DNA of 64,000 bases from an uncultured Lachnospiraceae bacterium (GCA_947626745.1 CANQTF010000002.1:186001-250000), one strand, 5' to 3'; positions 45,520 through 54,637 are shown, numbered from the stretch's first letter. The notes: a model not told the origin generated them from the letters alone. Numbers and translations are program-made.

Positions 45520-47598
45520 ATGCGGATTGGAAAAAATATGATGAAAAACAGCGTTAAGCTAAAAGGAAGATTGAAGACTTATATGCAGTCTTCTTTATAT
45601 CTTGGGCTGCTGCTGGTCGCCGTAGATATCCTTATCTATATGATAGACTACAGAGCGGGACTGGTACTCAGCGGATTTATTATATTTTATATTGCCATTA
45701 TTCTGTCCATGATGTTCTACAACAAACCGGTCATCATGAATGAGCTGGTCAGTTTTGCCACACAGTACGGACAGATCCAGAGAAGGCTCTTGCGGGATCT
45801 GGAGCTGCCGCACGCATTGTTGGATGATGCGGGTAAGATCATTTGGACGAACATAGCGTTTGAGAAAGTCGTACATCAGGAAAAAGGATACCGCAAATCC
45901 GTTACGTCACTGTTCCCGTCTATCACGAAGGACAAGCTGCCGGGCATGAACGGGGAAGACGAAGTCGAGTTTGATCTGGAATACGAGTCCGGCAATTACG
46001 TCGCGAAGCTGAAGAAGATCTCCCTGAAGGAAATGGCGGAGAATAGTGATATCATTGAGGCGAAGGGATATAACGGTTATCTTATCGCCCTATACCTGTT
46101 TGACGAGACGGCGCTGAAGATCGCGCTGAAAGAGGTTGACGACCAGTCGCTTGCGGTGGGGCTGATCTATCTGGATAATTATGACGAGGCGCTGGAGAGC
46201 GTGGAGGAGGTAAGGCGTTCTCTGCTGATCGCACTGATAGACCGTAAAGTCAACAAGTACATCGCGTCCATGGACGGTATCTGCAAGAAGCTGGAAAAAG
46301 ACAAATATTTTGTGATCATGCGCAAGGAGGCGGCGCTCCAGCTTCAGGAAAACCGCTTTGATCTGCTGGAGGACGTCAAGACCGTCAACATCGGTAATGA
46401 AATGGCTGTCACGCTCAGTATCGGTATGGGATTGGACGGACTCAGCTATACGCAGAATTATGAGTTTGCGCGCAACGCGATAGATATCGCGCTCGGCCGC
46501 GGCGGCGATCAGGCGGTCGTCAAGATGCCCGTGAATGTTGTGTACTACGGCGGCAAGAGCCAGCAGGTAGAGAAGAGCACGCGCGTCAAGGCGAGAGTGA
46601 AAGCCCATGCGCTGAAGGAGATCATCTCCGTCAAAGATGAAGTGTACGTTATGGGCCACCGCCTCGGAGATGTGGACAGCTTCGGCGCGTCGGTGGGGAT
46701 CTACAGGGTCGCCAAAGCGCTGGATAAGAAAGCGCACATCATATTGAATGACGTGACCTCGTCCATGCAGCCTATGGTGGAGATGTTCAGGCATAACGAC
46801 GAGTATGAGGACGACATGATCATCAGCAACGCGCAGGCGCTGGAAATGGCGGGCAGCAACGCGGTCCTTGTGGTGGTGGACGTCAATAAACCGAGCATTA
46901 CGGAATGTCCCGAACTTTTGAAACGGTGTAAATCCGTAGTCGTTCTGGATCATCACAGACAGGGCGCGGAGATCATTGAGAATGCGACGCTGTCCTATAT
47001 CGAAGCGTATGCGTCCTCGGCCTGTGAAATGGTATCGGAGATCCTGCAGTACATCAGCGACAACCTGAAGCTGCGGCCGGAAGAGGCCGATTGTATGTAT
47101 TCCGGCATCATGATAGACACGAACAATTTCATGACGAAAACCGGCGTCAGGACCTTTGAGGCGGCAGCATTTCTCAGGAGAAACGGCGCGGACGTGACCC
47201 GCGTCAGGAAACTGTTTCGGGACGATGCGGCAGAATATAAGGCAAAGGCCGATGCGGTCAGTCAGGCGGAGATCTACAGAGAGGCGTATGCGATCTCCGT
47301 GTGTACGGGCGAAGATGTGGCGAGTCCTACCGTGGTCGGCGCACAGGCGGCTAATGAACTGCTGAACATCAAAGGGATCAAGGCAAGCTTTATCCTGACG
47401 CCGTACAACGGCATCATCTATATCAGTGCGCGCTCTATTGACGAAGTAAACGTACAGGTCATCATGGAGCGGATGGGCGGCGGCGGACATCTGAATATCG
47501 CAGGCGCCCAGATAGAGAACGGCTCTGTCGAGGAAGGCATTGTTGCGATCAAGAGGACGTTAGATGCGATGATAGAGGAAGGCGAATTGGAGGCATAA
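45520..47598 (+). CDS. gdpP: Cyclic-di-AMP phosphodiesterase GdpP
   Basis: Membrane DHH/DHHA1 phosphodiesterase that degrades c-di-AMP. 692 residues from ATG 45520 (ATGs at 45538 and 45541 are alternatives; none has a strong RBS). Two transmembrane helices (about 25-70), a PAS-like domain (about 90-190), a degenerate GGDEF domain (about 200-350), then DHH motifs VMGHRLGDVDSFG, VVVDVNKP, VVLDHHRQ and the DHHA1 motif GGGGHLNIAG. The order gdpP-rplI-dnaB is conserved in Firmicutes. The synthase CdaA is encoded 8 kb upstream in this window. Confidence 0.95.
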   Translation: MRIGKNMMKNSVKLKGRLKTYMQSSLYLGLLLVAVDILIYMIDYRAGLVLSGFIIFYIAIILSMMFYNKPVIMNELVSFATQYGQIQRRLLRDLELPHALLDDAGKIIWTNIAFEKVVHQEKGYRKSVTSLFPSITKDKLPGMNGEDEVEFDLEYESGNYVAKLKKISLKEMAENSDIIEAKGYNGYLIALYLFDETALKIALKEVDDQSLAVGLIYLDNYDEALESVEEVRRSLLIALIDRKVNKYIASMDGICKKLEKDKYFVIMRKEAALQLQENRFDLLEDVKTVNIGNEMAVTLSIGMGLDGLSYTQNYEFARNAIDIALGRGGDQAVVKMPVNVVYYGGKSQQVEKSTRVKARVKAHALKEIISVKDEVYVMGHRLGDVDSFGASVGIYRVAKALDKKAHIILNDVTSSMQPMVEMFRHNDEYEDDMIISNAQALEMAGSNAVLVVVDVNKPSITECPELLKRCKSVVVLDHHRQGAEIIENATLSYIEAYASSACEMVSEILQYISDNLKLRPEEADCMYSGIMIDTNNFMTKTGVRTFEAAAFLRRNGADVTRVRKLFRDDAAEYKAKADAVSQAEIYREAYAISVCTGEDVASPTVVGAQAANELLNIKGIKASFILTPYNGIIYISARSIDEVNVQVIMERMGGGGHLNIAGAQIENGSVEEGIVAIKRTLDAMIEEGELEA

Positions 47599-47604
47599 GC
47601 AAGT

Positions 47605-48054
47605 ATGAAAGTGATTCTTTTGGAAGACGTTAAGTCCTTGGGAAAAAAGGGCGAGATCGTGAATGTGAGCGACGGATATGCCAGAAACTATGTCTTGCCA
47701 AAAAAGATAGGCGTAGAGGCCAACTCCGCCAACATGAACGATCTGAAGCTGCAGAAGCAGAATGCGGATAAAGTGGCGCAGGAACAGCTCGAGGCAGCCA
47801 GACAGCTTGCCGAGGCGCTGGAGACTAAGGAGGTCGTACTCAAAATGCGCTCCGGCGAGGGAGGACGCGCTTTCGGCTCCATTTCATCGAAAGAGATTGC
47901 CGCCGCAGCCAAGCAGCAGTGCGCGCTGGAGCTGGATAAAAAGAAGATCCAACTGCCGGAAGCGATCAAAGCGCTGGGAGTCTATGAGGTGAGCATTAAG
48001 CTGCACCCGAAGGTGACCGGCAAGCTGCGGGTGAAGGTAGTGGAAGAAAACTAG
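47605..48054 (+). CDS. rplI: 50S ribosomal protein L9
   Basis: 149 residues: N-terminal MKVILLEDVKSLGKKGEIVNVSDGYARNYVLPK signature (split over RNA-binding domain 1), long connecting helix of Glu/Gln/Ala, and C-terminal domain with GGRAFGSISSKEIA. Six bases after gdpP and 15 before dnaB. Confidence 0.97.
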   Translation: MKVILLEDVKSLGKKGEIVNVSDGYARNYVLPKKIGVEANSANMNDLKLQKQNADKVAQEQLEAARQLAEALETKEVVLKMRSGEGGRAFGSISSKEIAAAAKQQCALELDKKKIQLPEAIKALGVYEVSIKLHPKVTGKLRVKVVEEN

Positions 48055-48069
48055 ATTCCGGGAGAGTGG

Positions 48070-49416
48070 GTGGCAGATTTGGAGGAAGCGTTACTGAAGA
48101 GAATATTGCCGCACAGCATCGAGGCGGAGCAGTCTGTCATCGGGTCTATGATCATGGATCGGGAGGCGATCGTGATCGCTTCGGAGATCGTTCTCGCGGA
48201 GGATTTCTATAACAAGCAGTACGGCGTGCTTTTTGACACGATGGTGGAGCTGAATGACGAGGGCAAGCCGGTGGATCTGGTCACATTGCAGGATCGGCTG
48301 AAAGAGAAAGACGTGCCGCCCGAGGTGAGCAGTCTGGAATTTATACGGGATCTGATCACGGCGGTGCCGACGTCGGCAAACGTAAAGTATTATGCAAACA
48401 TCGTGGCGGAGAAAGCGACGCTGCGCAGACTGATACGCATCAATGAGGAGATCGCCAACGCCTGTTATGTCGGCAAAGACAGTCTGGAGGATATTCTGGC
48501 CGATACGGAAAAGCGCGTTTTCGATTTGATCCAGCGCAAAAATACGGGAGAGTTTGTACCGATCCGGCAGATCGTTATGGACGTTATGGACACGATCGAG
48601 AGAGCGTCTCACAACAAAGGAAATGTGACCGGCGTTGCGACGGGCTTTCTGGATCTGGACTACAAGACGGCGGGACTGCAGCCCTCCGACCTCATTTTGG
48701 TGGCGGCGAGGCCGTCAATGGGCAAGACGGCGTTCGTGCTGAACATAGCCGAATACGTGGCGTTTAAACAGGGGCAGACGGTGGCGATCTTCAGTTTGGA
48801 AATGTCGAAGGAGCAGTTGGTGAACCGTCTGTTCTCTATGGAATCCAAAGTGGATTCGCAGCATCTTAGGACGGGAAATCTGTCTGACGCGGAGTGGGAG
48901 AAGCTGATCGAGAGCGCCGGCATCATCGGCAAGTCCAATCTCATCATAGACGACACACCCGGCATCGGCATCTCGGAGCTGCGTTCCAAATGCCGAAAGT
49001 ACAAGCTGGAGCACGATCTGCAGATGATCATTATCGACTACTTGCAGTTGATGTCCGGCAGCGGGCGTTCTACGGATTCCAGACAGCAGGAGATATCCGA
49101 CATCTCCCGTTCCCTGAAAGCGCTGGCGAGAGAACTGCGCGTGCCGGTGGTGGCGCTGTCGCAGCTCAGCCGTGCGGTGGAACAGCGGCCGGATCATAGA
49201 CCGATGCTGTCGGATCTGCGTGAGTCCGGCGCGATCGAGCAGGACGCGGACGTGGTGATGTTCATCTACAGAGACGATTACTATAATAAGGATACGGAGC
49301 GAAAAGGCGTCGCGGAGATCATTATCGCGAAGCAGAGGAACGGCCCTATCGGCACGGTGGAATTGGTGTGGCTGCCGGATTATACCAAATTTGCCAATAT
49401 CGACCTGCGCAGATAG
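48070..49416 (+). CDS. dnaB: Replicative DNA helicase
   Basis: 448 residues, GTG start after GGGAGAG. N-terminal primase-interaction domain (LPHSIEAEQSVIGSMIMD), RecA-like motor with Walker A ARPSMGKTAF (about residue 213), SLEMSKEQL, and IIIDYLQLM (Walker B). Hexameric 5'-3' helicase at the fork. Typical of the rplI-dnaB pair. Confidence 0.97.
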   Translation: MADLEEALLKRILPHSIEAEQSVIGSMIMDREAIVIASEIVLAEDFYNKQYGVLFDTMVELNDEGKPVDLVTLQDRLKEKDVPPEVSSLEFIRDLITAVPTSANVKYYANIVAEKATLRRLIRINEEIANACYVGKDSLEDILADTEKRVFDLIQRKNTGEFVPIRQIVMDVMDTIERASHNKGNVTGVATGFLDLDYKTAGLQPSDLILVAARPSMGKTAFVLNIAEYVAFKQGQTVAIFSLEMSKEQLVNRLFSMESKVDSQHLRTGNLSDAEWEKLIESAGIIGKSNLIIDDTPGIGISELRSKCRKYKLEHDLQMIIIDYLQLMSGSGRSTDSRQQEISDISRSLKALARELRVPVVALSQLSRAVEQRPDHRPMLSDLRESGAIEQDADVVMFIYRDDYYNKDTERKGVAEIIIAKQRNGPIGTVELVWLPDYTKFANIDLRR

Positions 49417-49457
49417 ACGACAAACGATCTACCAAAGTGAATTACGGACAAGACACG

Positions 49458-49493
49458 AAAGAGACGATCCTGAGAGGACTGTCTCTTTTTTTG
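49458..49493 (+). terminator. Terminator after dnaB
   Basis: AAGAGAC (49459-49465) pairs with GTCTCTT (49481-49487), followed by seven T. Confidence 0.8.
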
Positions 49494-49523
49494 TAAAATA
49501 TGAAGATCCGGGAGGGAAGCTGC

Positions 49524-50240
49524 ATGGAACAGGAATCAATCTACTACATATCGGAGGCTGCCAAGAAGGTGCAGGTGGAAAGCCATGTGCTGCGCTATTG
49601 GGAAGAGGAGCTGCAGCTTCCCATCAAACGCAACGAGATGGGGCACCGCTGCTATACGGACGATGACATACGCAGACTCAGAGAGATCAAAGCGCTTAAG
49701 GAACAGGGATTGCAGTTGAAAGCGATCCGCACGATCCTATTTAAAATGCCGGCAGAAGAACAGGAATGCCGAGCGGAAGGGCAGGAACAGCAGGAGCAGG
49801 GAAATCATACGCAGACCGGGAGGGACAGGCTCATGGAGATGGTAAGAGAACGTGTGGGAGACAAGGTCAAGGAAAAAGAGGAAATGCTCATGAACAGGCC
49901 GCACAAATATGTGGTGGAGCTGACCGGAGACACCAAAGAAGTGACTGTGCAGGAGCAGACGGATATAGATATGGACGTGGCGAAAGACCAAAAGGCAGCA
50001 AGGCTGCAATATCTGCTTCAGCACATGATCACGGAGGCGGTGCGGACAGCGAACCAAGAGCTGTGTGACGATGTGAAGAACAGCATATTAAAAGAACTGG
50101 ACTATCAGTTCCGTATGCAGGAGGAGCGGGACGAACAGCACCGTAAACAGGAGGAAGAGCATTACCGCAGGATAGACGAGATGATCAGAGAGCGGCATAA
50201 ACCGAAAGAGAGATTTGTCATCAACAAAAAGAAATCATAG
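49524..50240 (+). CDS. MerR-type helix-turn-helix protein with long coiled coil
   Basis: 238 residues from ATG 49524 (GGGAGGG eight bases upstream). Residues 7-75 are a MerR winged helix (YYISEAAKKVQVESHVLRYW and GHRCYTDDDIRRLREIKALK). The rest is a charged, Gln/Glu/Lys-rich, predicted helical tail ending in EEHYRRIDEMIRERHKPKER, with no ligand-binding domain seen. That layout recalls RacA-like chromosome-anchoring proteins as much as metal regulators. Position next to dnaB does not settle it. Confidence 0.8.
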   Translation: MEQESIYYISEAAKKVQVESHVLRYWEEELQLPIKRNEMGHRCYTDDDIRRLREIKALKEQGLQLKAIRTILFKMPAEEQECRAEGQEQQEQGNHTQTGRDRLMEMVRERVGDKVKEKEEMLMNRPHKYVVELTGDTKEVTVQEQTDIDMDVAKDQKAARLQYLLQHMITEAVRTANQELCDDVKNSILKELDYQFRMQEERDEQHRKQEEEHYRRIDEMIRERHKPKERFVINKKKS

Positions 50241-50255
50241 AGAGCCGTTAGCCAA

Positions 50256-50288
50256 AATAAGAGAACCACATCATGCGGTTCTCTTATT
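50256..50288. terminator. Bidirectional terminator, MerR gene / ferredoxin
   Basis: AATAAGAGAACC (50256-50267) pairs with GGTTCTCTTATT (50277-50288), a 12-bp perfect stem between convergent genes. Confidence 0.85.
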
Positions 50289-50319
50289 GTATGCTTATTG
50301 TCCTTATGTCCCTACAAGA

Positions 50320-50490
50320 TCAGCCCTGTGAGATAGAACCTGTCGGGCAGACACCCGCGCAGGAACCGCACTCGATGCACTTGTCGGGATCGATCTCGAA
50401 CTTGCCGTCGCCCATGCTGATCGCGCCGACAGGACACTGTGCCTCGCAAGCGCCGCATGCCACACAAGCGTCACTGATTACATATGCCAT
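50320..50490 (-). CDS. 2[4Fe-4S] ferredoxin
   Basis: 56-residue clostridial-type ferredoxin read on the minus strand from the ATG at 50490: MAYVISDACVACGACEAQCP, then KCIECGSCAGVCPTGSISQ. The two CxxCxxCxxxCP motifs bind two [4Fe-4S] clusters. AAGGAGG lies eight bases upstream. It serves as a low-potential electron carrier, for example for pyruvate:ferredoxin oxidoreductase or hydrogenase, none of which is in the window. Confidence 0.95.
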   Translation of the reverse strand: MAYVISDACVACGACEAQCPVGAISMGDGKFEIDPDKCIECGSCAGVCPTGSISQG

Positions 50491-50555
50491 AACTGTTATC
50501 CTCCTTATATTATGAGACTATGTTTGATTGATTGAGCTTCAATCTGCTATTTTTT

Positions 50556-50584
50556 ATTGTAATATAAAAAGCGCTAAGATACAA
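50556..50584 (-). promoter_or_regulatory. Sigma-A promoter of ferredoxin
   Basis: On the minus strand TTGTAT (50579-50584 on +) and TACAAT (50556-50561) are spaced by exactly 17 bases. Confidence 0.65.
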
Positions 50585-50686
50585 GGGTAAAGTGTCATTA
50601 TTTCCGCGGCCGCGCGCCGCTTCTTTGCGGCCGGACAGATTTAACTTCCGGTTAAAAAATTTAAGTATTTATTAAAAACGGCTCAA

Positions 50687-50715
50687 TTGTATGAGCGCCG
50701 CCGCTCTGCTATGAT
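50687..50715 (+). promoter_or_regulatory. Sigma-A promoter of XRE regulator
   Basis: TTGTAT at 50687-50692, 17-base spacer, TATGAT at 50710-50715. The intergenic stretch 50491-50795 holds this promoter and the ferredoxin promoter facing away; a GC-rich segment (50605-50640) between them has partial dyad symmetry and nothing else was recognised. Confidence 0.65.
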
Positions 50716-50795
50716 GAATACAGACAGGGGCCGCTGTTATCGTATGGAAGATTCTTATATGATGCTAATACAATGAAACGGAGGTAACAGTATAT

Positions 50796-51836
50796 ATGCA
50801 GATCGGACAAGTGATTCACGAATACAGAAAGAGATCGGGACTGACGCAGGAACAGATGGCGGAGCGGCTGGGAGTGACGACACCGGCGGTAAATAAGTGG
50901 GAGAACGGCGTATCCAATCCTGACATAGAGTTGCTCGCACCTATCGCAAGACTGCTCGGCATATCCACGGACACTCTGCTGTCCTATCGAAAAGATCTGA
51001 CGGCGGCTGAGATCGAAGATATCATCTGCGAGCTGGATGGCAGATTGAACAGTATGCCCTACGATCAGGTATTTGCATGGGCGGAGGAGATTGCCGGAAG
51101 ATATCCGAATTGCGGTCGGCTCATATGGCAGATGGCGCTCATCCTGGATGTCAGGCGGATAACGGATCAAGTGACCGAAGCAGGACAGTATGACGACAAG
51201 ATCCTGAAATGGTATGAGGCTGTCCTTGCAGAAGACGGCAAGGAACTGCGCGCGAAAGCGGCGGATTCGTTGTTTCAGTTCTGGATGCGCAAAGAGCGGT
51301 ACGAGGAAGCGGAAAAATATCTGGTGCATTTCGCTGAGAGCGACCGCGTCGGACAGATAAACAGAGCGCGGCTCAGCCAGGCGAAGGGCGATACGGAGGA
51401 AGCGTTCCGGATCTATGAGAGGCTGCTTTTTGACAGTTGGCAGACCTGTAACATGACGATCTCCATGATGTCGGCGCTGGCGGTTCGGGCACAGGACGCG
51501 GATGCGGCGCAGTATTACAGAAACAAGCATGAGGAGTTCGCACATGCCTATGAAGTGGGCCGGTACACCGAAATCTCCGGCATGCTGGAGCTTACCTGCG
51601 CAGAGAAGGATGTGGAGGAGACTCTGCGTGTCGCGCGGGAGCTTCTGCAGAATATCGACACGGTGGATGATTTTCAGCGATCCGGGCTGTACCGGCATTT
51701 GGAATTTCAGGCAATAGACGGTAAGACGTACGGGAAACTTAAAGCCACACTTCTCAATGCCTTCAGGAATGAGGAATCGCTTGCTTTTATGCGCGGGAAC
51801 GCAGAGTGGGAGGCAATGCTTGCGGAAAAAGTTTGA
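50796..51836 (+). CDS. XRE family transcriptional regulator with helical repeat domain
   Basis: 346 residues. Residues 4-62 form a Cro/C1-type helix-turn-helix (IHEYRKRSGLTQEQMAERLG, then VTTPAVNKWENGVSNPDIELL). The remaining ~270 residues are helical with TPR-like spacing (LYERLL, EEAEKYLVHFAES) and no catalytic motif. This HTH plus helical-repeat layout is frequent in Lachnospiraceae, often sensing peptides or unknown ligands. It has its own promoter and GGAGG site. Targets unknown; the neighbouring small membrane protein is a candidate. Confidence 0.85.
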   Translation: MQIGQVIHEYRKRSGLTQEQMAERLGVTTPAVNKWENGVSNPDIELLAPIARLLGISTDTLLSYRKDLTAAEIEDIICELDGRLNSMPYDQVFAWAEEIAGRYPNCGRLIWQMALILDVRRITDQVTEAGQYDDKILKWYEAVLAEDGKELRAKAADSLFQFWMRKERYEEAEKYLVHFAESDRVGQINRARLSQAKGDTEEAFRIYERLLFDSWQTCNMTISMMSALAVRAQDADAAQYYRNKHEEFAHAYEVGRYTEISGMLELTCAEKDVEETLRVARELLQNIDTVDDFQRSGLYRHLEFQAIDGKTYGKLKATLLNAFRNEESLAFMRGNAEWEAMLAEKV

Positions 51837-51870
51837 TTCAGGACTGCCTTATGTGCCACGAATATCAGAA

Positions 51871-51898
51871 TTGGCAAAGCACGGGTTTATGATATAAT
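51871..51898 (+). promoter_or_regulatory. Sigma-A promoter of small membrane protein
   Basis: TTGGCA at 51871-51876, 16-base spacer, perfect TATAAT at 51893-51898. Confidence 0.7.
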
Positions 51899-51950
51899 TA
51901 GTCTGTCTAAAGAGATTACCATGCCAATATTTAAGCGGAGGCAATTTATT

Positions 51951-52211
51951 ATGTTAAAAAGAATAAATAATATCTTAAACATAATGATCGGCGTATGTTT
52001 TGGAGTTTTTACCGGATATGGAGTAGCTGTATTTCTGGATTATAAGACGCATCCTGATTTATATGTTATGCGATCTGCCCCGTGGTACACAGGCATTTTG
52101 CTTCATGGGATAGTCGCGGCTGCTGTTTTGGTCGTGCTCATTATCATAAAATTTATCATTCGTCTCAAGTATTGGGGACACATTTCCGAAAAGGGAGAAG
52201 AAAAGATTTAG
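51951..52211 (+). CDS. Small membrane protein, unknown
   Basis: 86 residues from ATG 51951, nine bases after GGAGG. Two hydrophobic helices (about 9-28, GVCFGVFTGYGVAVFL, and about 48-66, ILLHGIVAAAVLVVLIIIKF) connected by a short polar loop, with a basic C-terminal end. No family recognised. The base composition is AT-richer than the core genes. It follows the XRE regulator but has its own promoter. Confidence 0.6.
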   Translation: MLKRINNILNIMIGVCFGVFTGYGVAVFLDYKTHPDLYVMRSAPWYTGILLHGIVAAAVLVVLIIIKFIIRLKYWGHISEKGEEKI

Positions 52212-52216
52212 GGAAG

Positions 52217-52245
52217 AAAAACGGGCGCTGATCATTCAGCGCCCG
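52217..52245 (-). terminator. Terminator of pflA, overlapping its stop codon
   Basis: CGGGCGCTG (52222-52230) pairs with CAGCGCCCG (52237-52245). On the minus strand the stem includes the last codons of pflA and is followed by TTTTT. It may also end the small membrane protein gene (CTCTTTT on +). Confidence 0.85.
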
Positions 52246-52993
52246 ACTCTTTTCGTCTTGCACGGATACCGTTTAAGATGACTTCCTTTTTCTTAAGCAG
52301 TTCGTTTTTGTCCATCGGCTCCACACCCTCCAGCTTGTATTTCATGCCGAGCTTTTCGTACTTGGGCTTACCCATAGTGTGATAGGGGAGCGCGTCCAGC
52401 GCTTTTAAGTTGGACAGGCCGCCGATGAAGTAGCCGAGCTTGTACAAGTATTCGTCGTCATCCGTGATACCCGGTACGACCACATGGCGGATCCATACAT
52501 CGACGTGTTTTTCGTCCAAGTATTCCGCGAAAGCAAGGATACCGTCGTTGGGCTGCGAGGTCAGTTCTTTGTGTTTCTCGGGATCGATATGCTTGATGTC
52601 AAGCATGACCAGATCCGTCAGCTCCATCAGATGATCCAGCTTGGCCAGCCACTCGGGGTTGGCGTTCTTCTTGTAGGCGATGCCGGAAGTGTCGATACAG
52701 GTGTGTACATTGTGCTCTTTTGCGATCGTAAACAGGTCGATCAGAAAATCCACCTGCATGAGCGGTTCGCCGCCCGTGACGGTAATGCCGCCGTTTTTGT
52801 AGAAGTCCTGATTGCGCAGATACTGCTCAAAGATGTCGGCGGGCTCCATCATCGTGCCGCCGTTCATGTCCCAAGTGTCGGGATTGTGGCAGTATGCGCA
52901 TCGCATGGGACAGCCCTGCACGAACACGACGAAGCGCGTGCCCGGCCCGTCCACAGTGCCAAAACTTTCTAATGAATGAATCCGTCCCTGCAT
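52232..52993 (-). CDS. pflA: Pyruvate formate-lyase activating enzyme
   Basis: 253-residue radical-SAM glycyl-radical activase. Cys28, Cys32 and Cys35 in GCPMRCAYC bind the [4Fe-4S] cluster; GGEPLMQVDF is the SAM-binding GGE motif. It abstracts the glycine hydrogen in pyruvate formate-lyase. Its target lies 1.4-4.6 kb away on the same strand, but the glycyl-radical domain there is a separate 80-residue protein (54363-54605), so this enzyme must act on a detached or non-covalently docked domain. Its own promoter shows it is not simply at the end of the pfl transcript. Confidence 0.96.
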   Translation of the reverse strand: MQGRIHSLESFGTVDGPGTRFVVFVQGCPMRCAYCHNPDTWDMNGGTMMEPADIFEQYLRNQDFYKNGGITVTGGEPLMQVDFLIDLFTIAKEHNVHTCIDTSGIAYKKNANPEWLAKLDHLMELTDLVMLDIKHIDPEKHKELTSQPNDGILAFAEYLDEKHVDVWIRHVVVPGITDDDEYLYKLGYFIGGLSNLKALDALPYHTMGKPKYEKLGMKYKLEGVEPMDKNELLKKKEVILNGIRARRKESGAE

Positions 52994-53095
52994 AGTGTGT
53001 GCTCCTTTATCCGTTATACTTGTTTTCAGCCCCTGCCGGAAAAGCAGAGGAAAATGTCCGCCGCCGCGGCTTTGTTTTCCTTACAATATGATTTG

Positions 53096-53124
53096 AGTAT
53101 AACACATGGGAGGGTGGAATACAA
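53096..53124 (-). promoter_or_regulatory. Sigma-A promoter of pflA
   Basis: On the minus strand TTGTAT (53119-53124 on +) and TATACT (53096-53101) with a 17-base spacer; leader of about 95 nt. Confidence 0.65.
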
Positions 53125-53449
53125 TCATTCGCCGGTTGCTATAGCTCAATATTTTTCATGTAAATTTAATGATAACTTTTCGACATATTATTATGAATAA
53201 CTTGTTTGTTCATAACATGGGATATATAATTTAGATGCAGTGTGGTTCATGAGAGCATTCCCCGCAACGACAGCATAGGCATAGTGGCCGTTCTTGCTTA
53301 TGGCTTATAGGCGTAGACTGATGTAGATATTACCATGCAACAGTCATCGGATCTTTCCGGTGGCACGCAGGAAATGATTGTTGATTTTCTCTATTACAGT
53401 CATTATACTGATCGTACAGAGAAACACAGGAATATCAGGGAGAGAACGC
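53125..53449. other. AT-rich intergenic region
   Basis: Apart from the start of the pflA promoter at its left edge I see no ORF, tRNA or clear terminator here. A TATACT at 53404-53409 could serve the methyltransferase gene, but no -35 fits. Confidence 0.4.
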
Positions 53450-54238
53450 ATGAACAGTAACTCTTTTGATTCGGCAAGGATCGCAGACGGCTATGCAAAA
53501 AGGCCGTGGCTGCACAAGAATGCTATCGAGCGGGCGGTACGGGACTGCGGCATAACAGGGATGTTTCGCAACGGTCTGGACGTGGGCTGCGGCGCGGGTC
53601 TTTCTGCCAAGGCGCTGCGCTTGATCTGCGAGCGCGTGACGGGAACCGATATTTCCGAGGCGATGATTCGGGTCTGCCGGGCTCTGTATCAGGAAGAGTC
53701 CTACCGTTTCTGTGCGGCGAAGGCGGAGGAGACGCCTGTACCGTCAGAGCCTTATGATATTGTAACGGCGGCGGGCGTGGTGAACTGGGTTGAACGGGAT
53801 AAGTTTCTGACCCGTATGGCAGAAGTGATGCGCAAAAACGGTCTGCTGCTCGTCTATGATTTCCGGATAACTGACAGGATAACGGGCGAGTCGGCGAAAG
53901 GGGCGAACGGCGGCCGTTATACGAACTGGTATCGAAATGAATATCTGCGCCGTTTCCCTAAGCCGAAACGCGACGAAAAGGTGTGGACACAGGAAGACTT
54001 GGGAACGTATTTTGATATGGAAAAGCAGACGATCTATGAAACGGCTTATCCTTTTGGACAGGAAGAGTTTATTGACTTTATGATGATACAGTCCAACGTC
54101 AACGAGGCGGTGGAGAGCGGCGGAGCAGACGAACGAGAGATAAGGGAGTGGATGCGTTTCACACTTGCGCCGATCTTCGAAACAGGCGGCATAGAGGCGG
54201 TGTTTGAAGGATATAATTGGTATCTGCGGAAAGCGTAG
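53450..54238 (+). CDS. Class I SAM-dependent methyltransferase
   Basis: 262 residues from ATG 53450 (GGGAGAG seven bases upstream; the longer frame from 53378 runs through non-coding sequence). GLDVGCGAGLSAKAL (about residues 42-56) is the SAM loop, followed by VTGTDISEAMI (acidic residue 2) and DIVTAAGVVNWVER (motif IV/VI). Closest in style to small-molecule methyltransferases of the UbiE/Methyltransf_11 group; substrate unknown. It is inserted between pflA and the split pfl genes on the opposite strand, breaking that neighbourhood. Confidence 0.85.
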   Translation: MNSNSFDSARIADGYAKRPWLHKNAIERAVRDCGITGMFRNGLDVGCGAGLSAKALRLICERVTGTDISEAMIRVCRALYQEESYRFCAAKAEETPVPSEPYDIVTAAGVVNWVERDKFLTRMAEVMRKNGLLLVYDFRITDRITGESAKGANGGRYTNWYRNEYLRRFPKPKRDEKVWTQEDLGTYFDMEKQTIYETAYPFGQEEFIDFMMIQSNVNEAVESGGADEREIREWMRFTLAPIFETGGIEAVFEGYNWYLRKA

Positions 54239-54271
54239 AAAACGGAAAATAAGCGGAAAATGGGGACAATC

Positions 54272-54308
54272 AAAAAAGCGGCACATGAATCTCATGCGCC
54301 GCTTTTCT
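54272..54308. terminator. Bidirectional terminator, methyltransferase / glycyl-radical protein
   Basis: AAAAGCGGCACATGA (54274-54288) pairs with TCATGCGCCGCTTTT (54292-54306) with one mismatch; T- and A-runs serve both strands. Confidence 0.85.
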
Positions 54309-54362
54309 TACCGTTTACTGTTTCGGATCAAGCGTTACCGCCGCTTGACGGGAACCATCTGT

Positions 54363-54605
54363 TTAGATGGACTCGTGGAACGTACGGGAGATAACGTCTG
54401 CCTGCTGCTCCGGTGTGAGTTTGATAAAGTTTACTGCGTAACCGGAAACACGGATCGTCAACTGCGGATAGTTCTCGGGATGCTTCTGAGCGTCCAGAAG
54501 AGTATCTCTGTTGAGTACGTTGACGTTGAGGTGATGACCGCCCTTTGTTGCGTAGCCATCTAATAAAGAAACTAAGTTATCTACCTGTGAGGTTGATGCT
54601 GCCAT
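54363..54605 (-). CDS. Stand-alone glycyl-radical domain of pyruvate formate-lyase
   Basis: 80 residues that equal the C-terminal domain of a normal pyruvate formate-lyase: [20 protein letters not shown] (8-27), VNVLNRDTL, then [10 protein letters not shown] with the radical glycine at Gly55 and the terminal VISRTFHES. Similar free-standing proteins (GrcA/YfiD) repair oxygen-cleaved enzyme in E. coli. Here, however, the main enzyme at 55588-57627 has no glycyl-radical domain of its own, so this protein should be an obligatory subunit. It has its own ATG and AAGGAGG site, so it is not a broken 3' fragment. The upstream region is a repeat array. Confidence 0.93.
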   Translation of the reverse strand: MAASTSQVDNLVSLLDGYATKGGHHLNVNVLNRDTLLDAQKHPENYPQLTIRVSGYAVNFIKLTPEQQADVISRTFHESI

Positions 54606-54637
54606 AATAAAATCCTCCTTTTAATATATTATTTTGT

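Noticed and set aside
53378..53449. N-terminal extension of the methyltransferase
   Set aside because: Hydrophobic 24-codon extension has no RBS, whereas ATG 53450 has GGGAGAG at the correct distance and begins the usual methyltransferase N-terminus.
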